NCBI GenBank assembly: GCA_963920765.1
Contig: OY987244.1
Location: 2,501 to 66,500 of the forward strand
Source: Ulota crispa
Taxonomy: Eukaryota > Streptophyta > Bryopsida > Orthotrichales > Orthotrichaceae
Direction of reading: 5' to 3'
Length of the DNA stretch: 64,000 bases
Position numbers and translations under genes: made by a program. Within the stretch, counting starts at the first letter, position 1. Every line of letters starts with the position of its first letter. Shown here one piece after another: positions 11,223 to 21,770 of this stretch. Below the pieces are notes generated by a model that searched no databases, was not told the DNA's origin, and saw only the letters and a list, made by a program, of their open reading frames with translations.

Positions 11223-14020
11223 ATTTGGTGCTTTTAGAAATTTGGGCATGTGACCATACATTTGGACCTTGAACTATTGAAAAGACCAAAAAACCACGAC
11301 AACCCTAAATAATTTGTATGAAATTTATGGTCCACAAATACATAAAATTGCAAATACAACAAAATAGTCAAGCTTTCTAAATGTTTTCAGAAATAGCATA
11401 TGATTGTGCATAAAATACCAATGCAAAAACATATTTGGCATGCTGCAAAATCTCAAAACTGAATGATTTTATTTCAAGCATTGCAAAATTGAATAGTGAA
11501 ATTCTGTGTATATTAATATCATTATGGACAATCTAGTTTTGGTAAAACACATTAATTCAATTAATAGTTAGTTGATAAGTTGAATTGGAAATTTCATAAA
11601 CACAATGAAATAAAAGCTTCATAATCATGTTGTTCATATCAGTTATGTAACTCTCATTATTTTAGAGATAAAATGATATTTTCTTTGGTCTAATTTACTT
11701 TGAGTATTGCAAATTCTTATATTTGTATATGTCACAATTTTGTCTAATTCTAAAATTAGCTCGCAAGCCGTGAGAGGCATAATTTCAGCTTCTAATATTT
11801 TCAAGCAAGTTCTAGTACCCAAATATGGCTTTGAATAAATTTGAGGAAATTTGAGGAAATTTGATAATTATAGTGCTCTACATGTCAAAGTTTGTATAAT
11901 GCAATTTTAATAAATATTGCAAAATTTAATGATTATTCTTGTATGTTATTTTATATCAAATCTCATAGTCGGTACCTAAAATTGTCACTTTATCAAAAAA
12001 TAAAAACCAATTTTGGTAAGATGCACACATCTTTAGTATATAAGTTTTGAATTGTTTTATTTTTATTACTATGATATGAATCCACAAGATTTATTTTTTT
12101 GCACCAACAAATTGCATTAGCAAGAGAACTTCACATATAGCATTGTTGTATGGTATTTGGTATGCACAAATTTCCAAATAGAAAACCAAAAGAATTACAA
12201 ATGTAACCTAATACAATGTGGTGGGAGTTGACATTACTTAACCCTTTAGAGACCATTGAACCATATTTTGGTGCAACAGAGTGGTTTTTAACCCGTATAG
12301 TAAACCACTCAATAATTTGAAAATTGGTCTTGCAAAACACATGTGTGCACAAGAATCTTGCATCCAACTAAACAAATAACAATGGAATTGGGTATGTGAG
12401 CTGACAAATAATGATGGTTATACAACACAACCTCAAAATATGCATCCATTTTTGGTCAAAAATGAATCAAAGCAACAATGCAATACCTCAAATATCCAAT
12501 AATGATTTCATATCTCAATTGCACAATCCAAAAAAAAATTCAAGCTCCCTAAGAAATACGCTCATATAATTTCTCTCTATGGTACTAGATTGTAGTATTT
12601 GAAGATCTATTGAAATGGTGTTGTCATTTCATCTCTTAATTTTTCATCCATGGGAGGCCAATTTGTCATTGTTTTCACCAATCATATTCTTCATGGCATT
12701 TATCATATTTTCTATAGAATTATTTTTAGATGGTAGCTAAAGTGGGATACTTGACCATTTTTCTCCACTTAGCTACACCTTGTGATTGCTATTTTTATCC
12801 ATTTTGTGTGAAACTAGTCTCATTGAAAAGGTGTGGAAGTCCACTTTCTAAAAGTATAAGGTTCTTTTCAAGCAAAGCTCACATGAAGCAATAACATCCA
12901 AAATTACACAAGCATGAAAACTACAGATTTTTCACTTATGACATACTCAATCATCATAATGTTTCATTTTGAATTGTAGATCTAGTTGAAATCTTCTCAA
13001 TTTATAATAAGTAAGGTAATCTTTCCATTCATACAATTGGACTATTCAAATTGGGTCCAAATTTGATTGAATTGCACATCTAAGTTCACCACTATTGTTG
13101 CTAGTGGATTTTGAGAAAATGGGTATGGTCTTTGGTTAACTTCAGGCTAGAGTTACATACAAATTATGTGTCCTTCCTATTCTATATCTCCTTAAGCTTC
13201 ATTTCTTTATGAGACAATCACAAATTTTATTTGTCTCACTCTTTTGTGTGTTCTTTAACCCTTTTTCCATTTTTTTCTTTCAAAAGGCACAAAGTTGTCG
13301 AAGACATAAATTTGTGTACAAAAAAATGTGAAAGACAAAATTTCACTTTTGGAAGTGGCTGCAAACAAACTTGTTTTTAAACTTTGAGCATTATGATCTT
13401 GCAACTACAAAATTTGTTTCTGTTACTCATTTATTGCATCCCGCATTAATAGTGCTAATTTGCACTAATCCAAATAGTATATGAATAATTTGGAAGGCAC
13501 CTTACAAAAGTAGTTTGTAGTAATTTAGATTAACTCAATAAACTATGGACTACAAAATTTGATTACTACCTCAAAAAGCATGAGTCAAGTGGCCAAACTT
13601 TTGAGAAGATATAGCAAGCATGTATCTCAATTGAACAGAGTGTGTGAAAAATGTTCCATTATAGGAAAGGTGTCACCATGTTGTTGCTTGACAAACAACA
13701 AAAATTTGTGATCAAAACTTTACTTGGAGGATAAGGGCAAGCAACATATCACACCTTCACACTAACTAGACAAAATTCACCAAAACTAAAGACTAGTGAA
13801 GGGGTCTCTCATTTTTCAATGTCTCACACTAAGAAAAATAACTTGTGTAATACCAATTTGTTCTTAAAATGAGGGGTGTATTTAAACAAACTCACCAAAA
13901 TATCCAATCCTCCAATTAGATCCATCAGAAACTTATTTAGAAAAAGCTGGAGGTTTTAGCCTTGCTTTTGGGCGGAAAAGAGTATTTCAAAAATAGGTTA
14001 GGACTCAAAACATTATACCC
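11223..14020. other. Intron sequence, AT-rich, nothing recognised
   Basis: Bulk of the 3.7-kb intron between protease exons 3 and 4. Only short ORFs and a tiny local duplication (GAGGAAATTT twice near 11840) are visible, with no terminal repeats or exon-like segment. Confidence 0.5.
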
Positions 14021-14024
14021 TAAA

Positions 14025-14252
14025 CAACCAAACAACCATAGGGGATAGTATGTGTGGTGCCGTGTAACTCATTTGCTACCAACAAATAGTTTTAAATTGG
14101 AATCTTGACTAGGTCACTAAAATCGCATTGATCTATATATTAACTTCTTTGCTGATCTCAAATATAGTAATTGTGTGGATGCATTCCAAATACAAGAAAA
14201 AGACATTGTATTGTACTGCTTGCTACAGCATGCTCACACATTCAAGGGCTAA
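14025..14252. repeat. Diverged MITE-like repeat related to 27424-27695
   Basis: Shares a run of blocks with 27424-27695: TTAACTTCTTTG, GATCTCAAATATAGTAA, GTGTGGAT, a TACTGCTTGCTACAGCATGC segment and the terminal ATTCAAGGGCTAA. The right end is degenerate, and the left end is not clear. Confidence 0.55.
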
Positions 14253-14313
14253 TTTTGAATTGTTGTTAATAGTGTAGAAATTGAAATACATACATAGTGT
14301 GTGTGGCAATTAC

Positions 14314-14561
14314 CCAAGTACTCCTTGCCCCTTCACTTCCATTTTGTCTGAGGTTGGCAATGTGAAGCTCTCTTGAATATAAGTACCCTTGTATTCTGAC
14401 CCGTCTGTATATATAATCCATACTAAGCATTCAAAATTGTGATGAGCATTACATGGTATACCCTGTCCATGATGGGGTTGATGCACGTGGCATAATGTTT
14501 GGTCTTTTCCATTACACTTTATTAATTTCATATTCCTCGGCTTAAAGTATCCATGTGGTCC
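14314..14561 (-). CDS. Aspartyl protease exon 3 (flap exon)
   Basis: The acceptor is TGTAATGATGTAG and the donor CTTGG|GTAATT; 82 codons plus 2 nt, phase 0 at the start. The product begins GPHGYFKPRNMKLIKC, matching the family's KGPHxLYKPxxxxxVxC segment that also opens an exon in relatives. It continues with ECLVWIIYTDGSEYKG (the CDYEVxYADGSSSxG flap) and SFTLPTSDKMEV. The flap Tyr is conserved. No stops. Confidence 0.84.
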
Positions 14562-15177
14562 CTACATCATTACAGTTAACATCATTTCCATTGACCCCAA
14601 AAGGCCCAAGTTCTTTTTTTTGTAAGAGACATTAAAAACTGCCAGTTTTAGGGGAATGGGTAGAAAGGAAGGAAAAAGTTTGTTTTTGAAATTTAACCAT
14701 AGAATCTTGCCCTAGATTACAAGAGGTATTTTTGGGAAAAAACTTTAGTTCATTTTAGATAGAGAGGAGTGAGATATTGACACCTAAAGTGAAGAAAATA
14801 GTTTTTTCCCTTCTTGCCCAAAAATTTCAGAAGCCTTTGACCACCTTTATAGCAAAAGAATTGCTGTGCACAAAGTTGAGATTTGATTATGCAAGGTAAA
14901 TTGACCAAGTTAGGTATGTGTAGGAGAAATTTCAAATGAGTTGGAGGTGTATAACATACTTCAAAAAACCTTTAAATGCCAGAAGGTTGTAAATTTTGCA
15001 AATACATGAAGCAAAATTGGAGGATTTATGTAAAATTCAGTAGTTCGAATTACATGGATCCAAACAGTGAAAACCAAGATATCCTAACCCACTAGAACTT
15101 GGAAAAAGAAATGAAAGAACAAATAACACCATATTTGATAATTTGGGAAAAAGGTGTCATTTTGGGACTTTTGCAGG

Positions 15178-15197
15178 TTGTACATGATCATGTACAA
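15178..15197. other. 20-bp perfect palindrome TTGTACATGATCATGTACAA
   Basis: Exact inverted symmetry with no loop, in the intron between protease exons 2 and 3. No neighbouring repeats give it a context. Confidence 0.5.
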
Positions 15198-15684
15198 TTG
15201 AGCTAGTAGCGTTTTTTTTTGGCACGTGCCCTCACTTGAGAGGAGGAATATGCAAGGGAATAAATCTTAATGGCTTGGAGTGAATCTGATACCTTCAAAT
15301 TTGATTCATTGTGACTATTCTAGATCAAGGTGAATACAAATGGGACTACTGATATTCCCAAATTAACAAATATGGTGTTAAATACACAAATTGCTCAAAA
15401 ATGTAAATTACCAAATTTTACAAGAGGCAAAAGGAATGGAGGTAGGGAGTCTCCCAAAAAGAGCCCCTTCCACTCCAAATCCCATTTGCCCAAGTGTCCA
15501 CATCTTGTGCCCACAGATTGGAGCTCACATTCTTTGGAGTCAAAACTCACTTACAAAAGAGAAGCCTTGCCCAAATTGCCCCTTCTCCCCTAGTTTTGCT
15601 GAATTCTTGCACAACTTCTTTGTTAAAAGTTGGAATGAAGAAAAAATTAGATGGCCACAAAGGCATTTGAATTCCCATTTTGTT

Positions 15685-15765
15685 TGATTAAAGTTTCAAA
15701 AAATCACACAAACTAGTTTAGCAGTAGGAACATGCCCAAAATCCCACTTGGCCCCTAATGGGCCA
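15685..15765. repeat. Solo right end related to the 46.2-kb foldback
   Basis: AAAGTTTCAAAAAATCACAC, a TTTAGCAGTAGGAACATGCCC block and AAATCCCACTTGGCCCC match the last ~70 bp of the foldback ending at 46912. No matching left arm was found nearby. Confidence 0.65.
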
Positions 15766-15869
15766 CATGGGGCTTTTAGAGGATAACTTGTGAATGGCCA
15801 GCTAGTCATAATGTTTGCTCCTCTATAGAGCTCCACAATGATTTGGCAAGTACCCACCAATTATAATGC

Positions 15870-16075
15870 TATTTTTAAAAATTGTAATAGTCAACATTGC
15901 ATGATGGCCTCATGAAAATTGCAAGAAGGGCAATATGAGACCTAACACAATGTTTTTGAATTTTCTCACAATTTGGGTTATCCAAAATCATGAGTATATT
16001 TGGTGAGGTTGTTTTTTGCATTCCATGATGAATCATGTGTTTATGATCTCTTACAAAAAATTATATGAAAAATGG
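15870..16075 (+). repeat. Dispersed repeat shared with 7900-8085
   Basis: GGCCTCATGAAAATTGCAAG, CAATATGAGACC, TTTGGTGAGG and TTCCATGATGAATCATGTGT follow the same order as the minus strand of 7900-8085. Confidence 0.7.
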
Positions 16076-16853
16076 CATTTTTTTGTTTTGCAGATTTTTT
16101 TGTCATGCAATGGATGAAAAACGTCCCCTCAACATGTAAGAATCAAAAGTGCACATGATGTTTACAAAGTGCTCTTATTGTTTCAATAAAAATGTATATG
16201 ATGCTTTTAAAATACTATCATCTTTGCGAAAGCAAAGCCAAAATTGCCACAGTTGCTAACACATTCACAAATCTTTTATACTTTACATACAAACATATAG
16301 TGAGAAAAAAAAGGATTTATTATCTATAAACACAAGAGTAAAAACTAAAAATTAAAAACCTTTGCTTTTAGACCTAGAATCTAGTATTGTTATAAAAGCT
16401 AAAAAACATTAATTGTTTAAAATATTTGCACTAGGTCTTTGAAGCCTTGCAAAGAGTTGTTTATGACCTCCATGAAATGCTTTAAAAAGTTTGTATTTTA
16501 TTTCTTTATTCATTACAGATGTATTGTAAATTCTCATATTAAATACAAGGTATTGCTATTGCCACCCCAATCAGATGTTTTTGCAAGTAACACCACACGT
16601 CCACTACTCTCTTCACCAATTTTTTGCTCAATGATTTTTTTCTCATGGAGGTTGACACTATTGGTAAGTCTCAATTATGACAAGATAGTAAGGTTTGACA
16701 ATAAGTTGCAAGCATGGTCATACAAAACTGAAGAAAACAAATAGACCATAAACCCTCAAAGTAGCATTTTCTAGTTGAACACTCTTTCACTTTGTTCTTT
16801 TTACTTTGATACAAGGTCACAAGTTGAGAATGTGCATTGTAGTGGGTTGGCAA

Positions 16854-16981
16854 CACTACAAGAAAAACTATGCGCAATGACACATCCAAATTGACAAAAA
16901 CATGTCCAAATTGATAGAAAAGTGTCCAAATCAAGGTGACCTAATTGATAGAGAATGTCTTGACACTGCTCCCTTGTAGTG
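16854..16981. mobile_element. 128-bp miniature CACTA element, intact ends
   Basis: Starts CACTACAAGAAAAAC and ends CCCTTGTAGTG, a 9-bp terminal inverted repeat of the canonical plant CACTA (EnSpm) type. A 3-bp CAA duplication flanks it exactly (16851-16853 and 16982-16984). The interior has three spaced copies of TCCAAATTGA/TCCAAATCAA, the kind of subterminal motif CACTA transposases bind. It has no coding capacity and lies in the intron between protease exons 2 and 3. Diverged relatives are at 24732-24868 and 48991-49099. Confidence 0.9.
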
Positions 16982-17161
16982 CAAGTTGTGGTGATAATAG
17001 AAAATCATTTGAATGACATGTGATGTCACTAACAAAAAGAATGTTAATTGAGATAGCTATAGCAAAAATTGTGGTCACAAGAGCAATACCTACATACAAG
17101 CTATAATTTCAATATAGGTGAGTATTGTAATAGTTACTAGTGATATAAGAGAGGGACAAAC

Positions 17162-17291
17162 TAGATTTGTAATATCTGTCTTGCGGCCAGGAAGTTTGCA
17201 ATACACCTACGTGTCATCACTTGCAGTGTCAATATCAAAATTAAACAACTTTGCTTGGATCCCCAATTTCATCTCAATGTAAAACTTTTCC
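17162..17291 (-). pseudogene. Aspartyl protease exon 2 (first catalytic Asp) with TAG and DTAS
   Basis: The acceptor is AAATGCATCTTAG; one carried base plus 43 codons run to a weak donor CTA|GTTTGT. The reading is KFYIEMKLGIQAKLFNF then DIDTASDDT, a TAG codon, then VYCKLPGRK. The family consensus at this point is YYVxLxIGxPPKxFxLDIDTGSDLTWVQC, so the TAG replaces the Trp codon (a single TGG to TAG change) and Ala replaces the Gly of DTGS. Catalytic Asp, Thr and Ser are kept. The phase joins exon 1 to give YSH-K-EKFYIE. Without the TAG the exon would be open. Confidence 0.85.
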
Positions 17292-19205
17292 CTAAGATGC
17301 ATTTCACAAAGGAGCTCAAATTAGTGAAGATGTCACGAATCAATGTAAGCTACCACTTGTACAATAATTCATTTTAGCAAACGTGACTTTTATGAATAAA
17401 TAAGTCAAATAAGCAATTTGGATAAATAGGGTGAAATATTGAATTTTTTGTAAGGTGATGCTCTCACCAAGGTCAAGAAATTGTGCACAAGGGCATTTGT
17501 TCAAATTTTAGAGTCAATTCACATTACAAGGAAAGGTTATCAAAACTTGTCACTCTCTGGATATACACATGCTCTCAAACATCATCTCAAGCATTTATCA
17601 TAATAAAAGTACAATAGAAATATGTTTCATTTTCTATAATATGCAAAGGTCTTGAGATTATACTTAGAAGATTTTGTTTTTCCTAAAAGAGATAGAATGA
17701 AGGAGGAAACTAGCCAAATTAATTGAGATTTCAACTACCTCTAAAGGGCCATTTATTTCATTTAAACACCAAAATTATTTGTATTAAAATTTCCTTTAAC
17801 AAACTTTGACTACATTCACAAGCAACGTATTTGCCTTCCATTCCTGGCTGACCAAATTTTGGAATTGTGGTCTTGTCAACTCTTGTTTTTTTGAGCATTA
17901 GATATATTCATCAAATTTTGGCCATCATTCTTACACGCAAACGCCTTAGAGTTAATTTTAGAAATTTAATCAACAAATGGCAATGATTTCCATTGTTTTG
18001 AGCTCCAACACTATTTTGAGCTTTTAATCTAGAGTAAGCCATAGTTGCCTTGCATAAGTGATGCTACTAAATGAAAAAGCATATTCTACATTAAATGCTT
18101 CAAAAACTATAACACTTAATGACTTGATTTTTAATTTTTTAGTTCCAATTGCATACAATGACTTACATTCTAAGTTCATTTCTCTCACTCTTGTTTACAA
18201 AAAAGTTTTAGTGAAGTAAGTTTTACCTACTATTGACTCAAACTAAATGTCAACCCTTTCTTTCTAAATAAAAATTTGAACCATGCAATATCCAAATTGA
18301 TGAGTAGTATATAGGTGACACTTTTGTAGAGCTAGTGACCGTTTTGGAAACTGAATACACATTTTTGATACTATGGAAAAAGGCAACTTTGCAATGGAAC
18401 AAGTTGTAATATAATTCCTTTCAATTTGCCCGTCTTTTTTATCAATAACATTTTGATGTCATGAACATCTATGTCAAAATGCATGAAATGAATTTTGGAT
18501 TCATCCAAGTTTCATTTACAATATCCCTCAATACTCACCTTCCAAAATTCACTATTGATTCATTACACCTTCAAAGTTTATACAATTGCTTGCATTTTTC
18601 CTCATGAACATATGCCAATGTGCAAAAGTTGTTGTTGTTTCTCTTGCATGTTAGATGGCACCATAAATGTACATGGTGGTACTTTCAACATCATTCAAAA
18701 TAGGCTTGAGCAATGTCCAAGGAGGTTTTGAGTTTCTTTGAAAAAAATCATACATTTTTCATTTGTGACCAATTTTATTCATTCATACTCACCGTAGTGC
18801 TTGTATTAGGAAAATGCACAAATGGCAACCTCTCTTCAATAGCGTCCCTATAATTAGCTAAATAATGGATATGAAGTGGTCTTTTAATGAACCTATGTTA
18901 TGCATTGAAAGAATAGAAGAAAAAGTGTATTTTATTGCAAAAGCCAATCATATTCCTTGATTTTACCTCATCTCTTTACAAGTTGCAAGTGAACAATTTT
19001 TAAGAGACCAATAAGTCACAAATGGGTGCCTATTACAAAAAAACTTAAATTCATCAGTGACTCAATAATGCTTCAAAAAACATGAATAAAATTGTACTAT
19101 ATTTGGCATCTATTTTTTTTGTTTGAAAATTAGACAAAAAAACTTCTTGTTTCAAAAAGCCCATGAAAAGGTAAAGGAGCCCTTAAAGTGTTGCTTTTTG
19201 AACAA
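17292..19205. other. Intron sequence, nothing recognised
   Basis: AT-rich 3' part of the 3.4-kb intron between protease exons 1 and 2. It contains only short ORFs; no terminal repeats or exon-like pieces are seen. Confidence 0.45.
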
Positions 19206-20092
19206 ATTAGTTTATTATACACTACCCAATAGAAAGTACATACTCCCCTTTTAAGGCATTCAAGGAAGTTTGCTTAATACAATACTTAACTGGCATTTTA
19301 TCCTCAGGTTTTTTGTATGTGATCCTTGTGCAATCATGATCAAGCACATCAACTTTTAATCACTAAAAACCAAAATCCTATTTTTGGCAAAAATTTTGAG
19401 TCAAAATCATGGTTTTACAACAAAGTAGATAAGAAAACATTGGCGATGAATTTTTGAGATTTGATTGCATGGATACATTGGAGACATCCATATGCACATA
19501 CTTCTTTCAAGCAAACATCTCCAAAAAATTTCCAAGAAAATTCTATAAATATTTTAATGTTAGGGTGATCATTACCAAATATAGTACAATATGTATTTCT
19601 TCATGAAAGTTATTTTTTGGCATGAGATTTGTACATTGTGACTAAGTTTGTGCCTTTAAACATGATGATATGTTTATTTTGCCAAGAAACTAATTTCTAT
19701 GTAGAAGTATATGCTTTACAAAATTTGGTCCAAAAATTAAAATATTTGTAAACGATTTTTGGATTTTTTTTGGAAATGTTTGAATGAAATACGGATATGC
19801 ATATGGATGTCTCTAGCATATCCAAGCAAACAAATCTCAAAAAGTCATTGCCTATGGTTTTGAATCAACTTTCTTGGAAAACCATGATTTTGATCCAAAT
19901 CAATCTACCAAAAATAGGATTTTGGTTTTTAGTGACTGAAATTTGGTATGCTTGATCATGATTGCACAAGGATCACATACAAAAAAGTTAAGGATTAAAT
20001 GCTAATTATGTTTTGTGTTAAGCAAATTTCTTTGAATTTTTTGAAAGGGAAGTATGTAGATTTTCTTTAGGGTACTGAACTATTAATAAACA
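19206..20092. mobile_element. Foldback element, ~885 bp (GATTGCATGGATA family, copy 1)
   Basis: Two long arms mirror each other. The left has AGTTTATTATACACTACCC, TGTATGTGATCCTTGTGCAA, then CATTGGCGATGAATTT and GATTTGATTGCATGGATA. The right has the inverses, ending GGGTACTGAACTATTAATAAAC. The centre (about 19540-19760) is unpaired and AT-rich with no ORF. The same arms occur at 25537-26394 and, as half a copy, at 35535-35910. The element sits in the intron between protease exons 1 and 2. Confidence 0.9.
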
Positions 20093-20652
20093 TTTTCCAC
20101 AAATCTAACCCAAATTTTATTGAGTGACTCATACTTCAACCAATTTTTTTGACATTTCAATTGCCTAACTTTCTATAGTTTTTTGGATCTCCTTACTCAA
20201 TTGGGTTTACACAATTTCCAAAGTTTTTAGAATTATCCAAGCACATAATAGTGAAAGTGGGTTAAGTTAAAGTTGGATGATGCTATTTTGTGAGCAAAAA
20301 GCAATGAATTCCTGAGCGATGAGCCAAGATTTGTGAGCAGTAACCAATTTTGAACTCAAAATCAATGGAAAAATATAAAAAAATAGCAAATTTTTTAAGA
20401 GATGAATATTTATAATGAACTGTTATAAAGCTTGAACTACAATTTTATAGGTGAACTTAATTATTTTGACAAGAAAATTAGGCTCATGGCTAACCAGTCA
20501 TGGATCCTTGCTCACAATTTAGCATTTCCCAATCAAAGTCCACTAACCTTAATTCAAACAACGGATGTGATAATATCCTACGTCTCCTATCATTTGCTCC
20601 ACTGCCTTGATGCCACGTCTCATCTTGGCTTCCATTTAAAAACTGAATGTAC

Positions 20653-20825
20653 TTGTGACTGTACAAGGGAAACACAAGTCCTGACAATGTCCTTGGTGGA
20701 AGGTCACTACTTGATACAACTTGTTTGGAGCTCCATACAAAAATGAGGATGGCAGTGCTGAACCCCACAAGGGCAATTACCAATATGAAATTCCGGCCTT
20801 CCAACTGTTCAAAGGACGTGGAACT
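20653..20825 (-). CDS. Aspartyl protease N-terminal exon (membrane segment and FPLY)
   Basis: The acceptor TGTTTGTTTGCAG follows a strong pyrimidine tract; 57 codons plus 2 nt run to donor CACAA|GTACAT. The product has NFILVIALVGFSTAILIFVW, a 20-residue hydrophobic segment fitting a signal anchor or transmembrane helix, then SGLVFPLYSHK, the conserved (S)xVVFPLYG segment just before the protease fold in ASP1/APCB1-type enzymes. Phase 0 at the start means at least one upstream exon carries the start codon; it was not located. Confidence 0.78.
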
Positions 20826-20849
20826 CTGCAAACAAACACGCCATTTGCA

Positions 20850-21770
20850 AAAAGAAATGAAAAGAAGTAAATTAATAAAAAGTAAAAAAATGACAATTTT
20901 AAACAAAAAAACTTGATGGACACGTCTGAAGTTTGCAATAGGGGCAGTCACACCTTCTCCAAAAATGAAACTTCAATGAACAATAAGGGTAGTCACAGCT
21001 TCTTGGAGAATGAAAAGAGAATGGAGATTGAAAATCAACTGCATGAAAGCAAGAGCCAACAGGAGCTTGATTTTAGTGAAGATGTTATGACACCCCATTA
21101 GTTTGTGATGGAGAACGGAGAATGGAGAATGGATTACTTAGAGAAAGGCAGCACGGCCAGCAATTGGAGGAGCTGAAAGAGCCTGGATGAAGAGTGATTC
21201 AAGAGCAGGGAAAATAAATAGGCCATGGTAAAAGTTCACACTCAACTCATTTTCCACTCCATTCTTCACCTCTCGAGGAGAAGAATAGGCCCGTGAGAAG
21301 TTTAGCACGCTAAGCATAACAAAAGCTTTGGCAGCCACTAGCAACGCAACACACTTGCATTTTCATTCTCTGCAAGCGGAGAAGACAGTGCCGTGACTAC
21401 CCCTAATGAGACATGGTGGAGGGAAAATATGGGCAAATGGGAGCACTTCTCCATGAAAGAAGGTGGAACACCCCTTTTGTGAATAGTGTAGAACGGAGAA
21501 TAGAGAATGGACAATGGACAATGACCAAAGTAAGAAAAGCTAAAGTGTAGGTACAAGGAGTAACTTCCAAGAATAGAAAAGCTATTGCTAAAAATGAAAA
21601 AAGAAGAATAAACAAAAACCAAGTAAAATGAAAACAAGATAAAAATGGGTGAAAAATTAGTGTGTGAAGATTTTTACACCTCATTCTTTGCTTCCAAAGG
21701 TGAACACAAAAACTTCTCAATTTTCAAAGAATTAACAAGGATGGGTTGCCTTGACCCCATTCTCCAAAGA
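20850..21770. other. Upstream region of the protease, possible first exon not resolved
   Basis: This stretch is richer in G and C than the intron. It has a local repeat: GGGCAGTCACACCTTCTCC and GGGTAGTCACAGCTTCTTGG in tandem at about 20940-21005, and an inverted partner GGGGTAGTCACGGC on the minus strand near 21400. A 69-residue minus-strand ORF (21344-21138) starting at TTG with a hydrophobic start was considered but its frame is closed just upstream and no splice pairing works. GAGAATGG tandem bits occur near 21118 and 21497. Confidence 0.35.

Larger units (their letters stand above)
6716..20825 (-). pseudogene. A1B aspartyl protease gene (ASP1/APCB1-like), disabled, seven exons found
   Basis: Minus-strand gene for a membrane-anchored pepsin-type aspartyl endopeptidase of the plant ASP1/APCB1-like group. 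Exons in transcript order: 20825-20653, 17291-17162, 14561-14314, 10642-10370, 9570-9417, 8794-8681, 6900-6716. Each has an AG acceptor, all but the last a GT donor, and phases fit across all five joins among exons 1-6. Family landmarks appear in the right order: FPLY after a hydrophobic segment, FDIDTAS (catalytic Asp 1), IIYTDGS (flap), VIGLG, ALDTGS (catalytic Asp 2), and YLQFSFHQNKIGI before the stop. Exon 6 ends in phase 0 but exon 7 needs one carried base, so an exon of roughly 40 codons between them is missing or unrecognised; the first exon is also unplaced. The Gly of the first DTGS is Ala, and the Trp codon expected six residues after the catalytic Asp is TAG. These two changes suggest a recent pseudogene. 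Introns carry MITEs, a mini-CACTA and a foldback element. Confidence 0.85.

Noticed and set aside
21138-21344. Signal-peptide-like 69-residue minus-strand ORF as first exon of the protease
   Set aside because: Starts at TTG, frame closes just upstream, ends in TAA at the only candidate donor, so it cannot join the next exon in phase.
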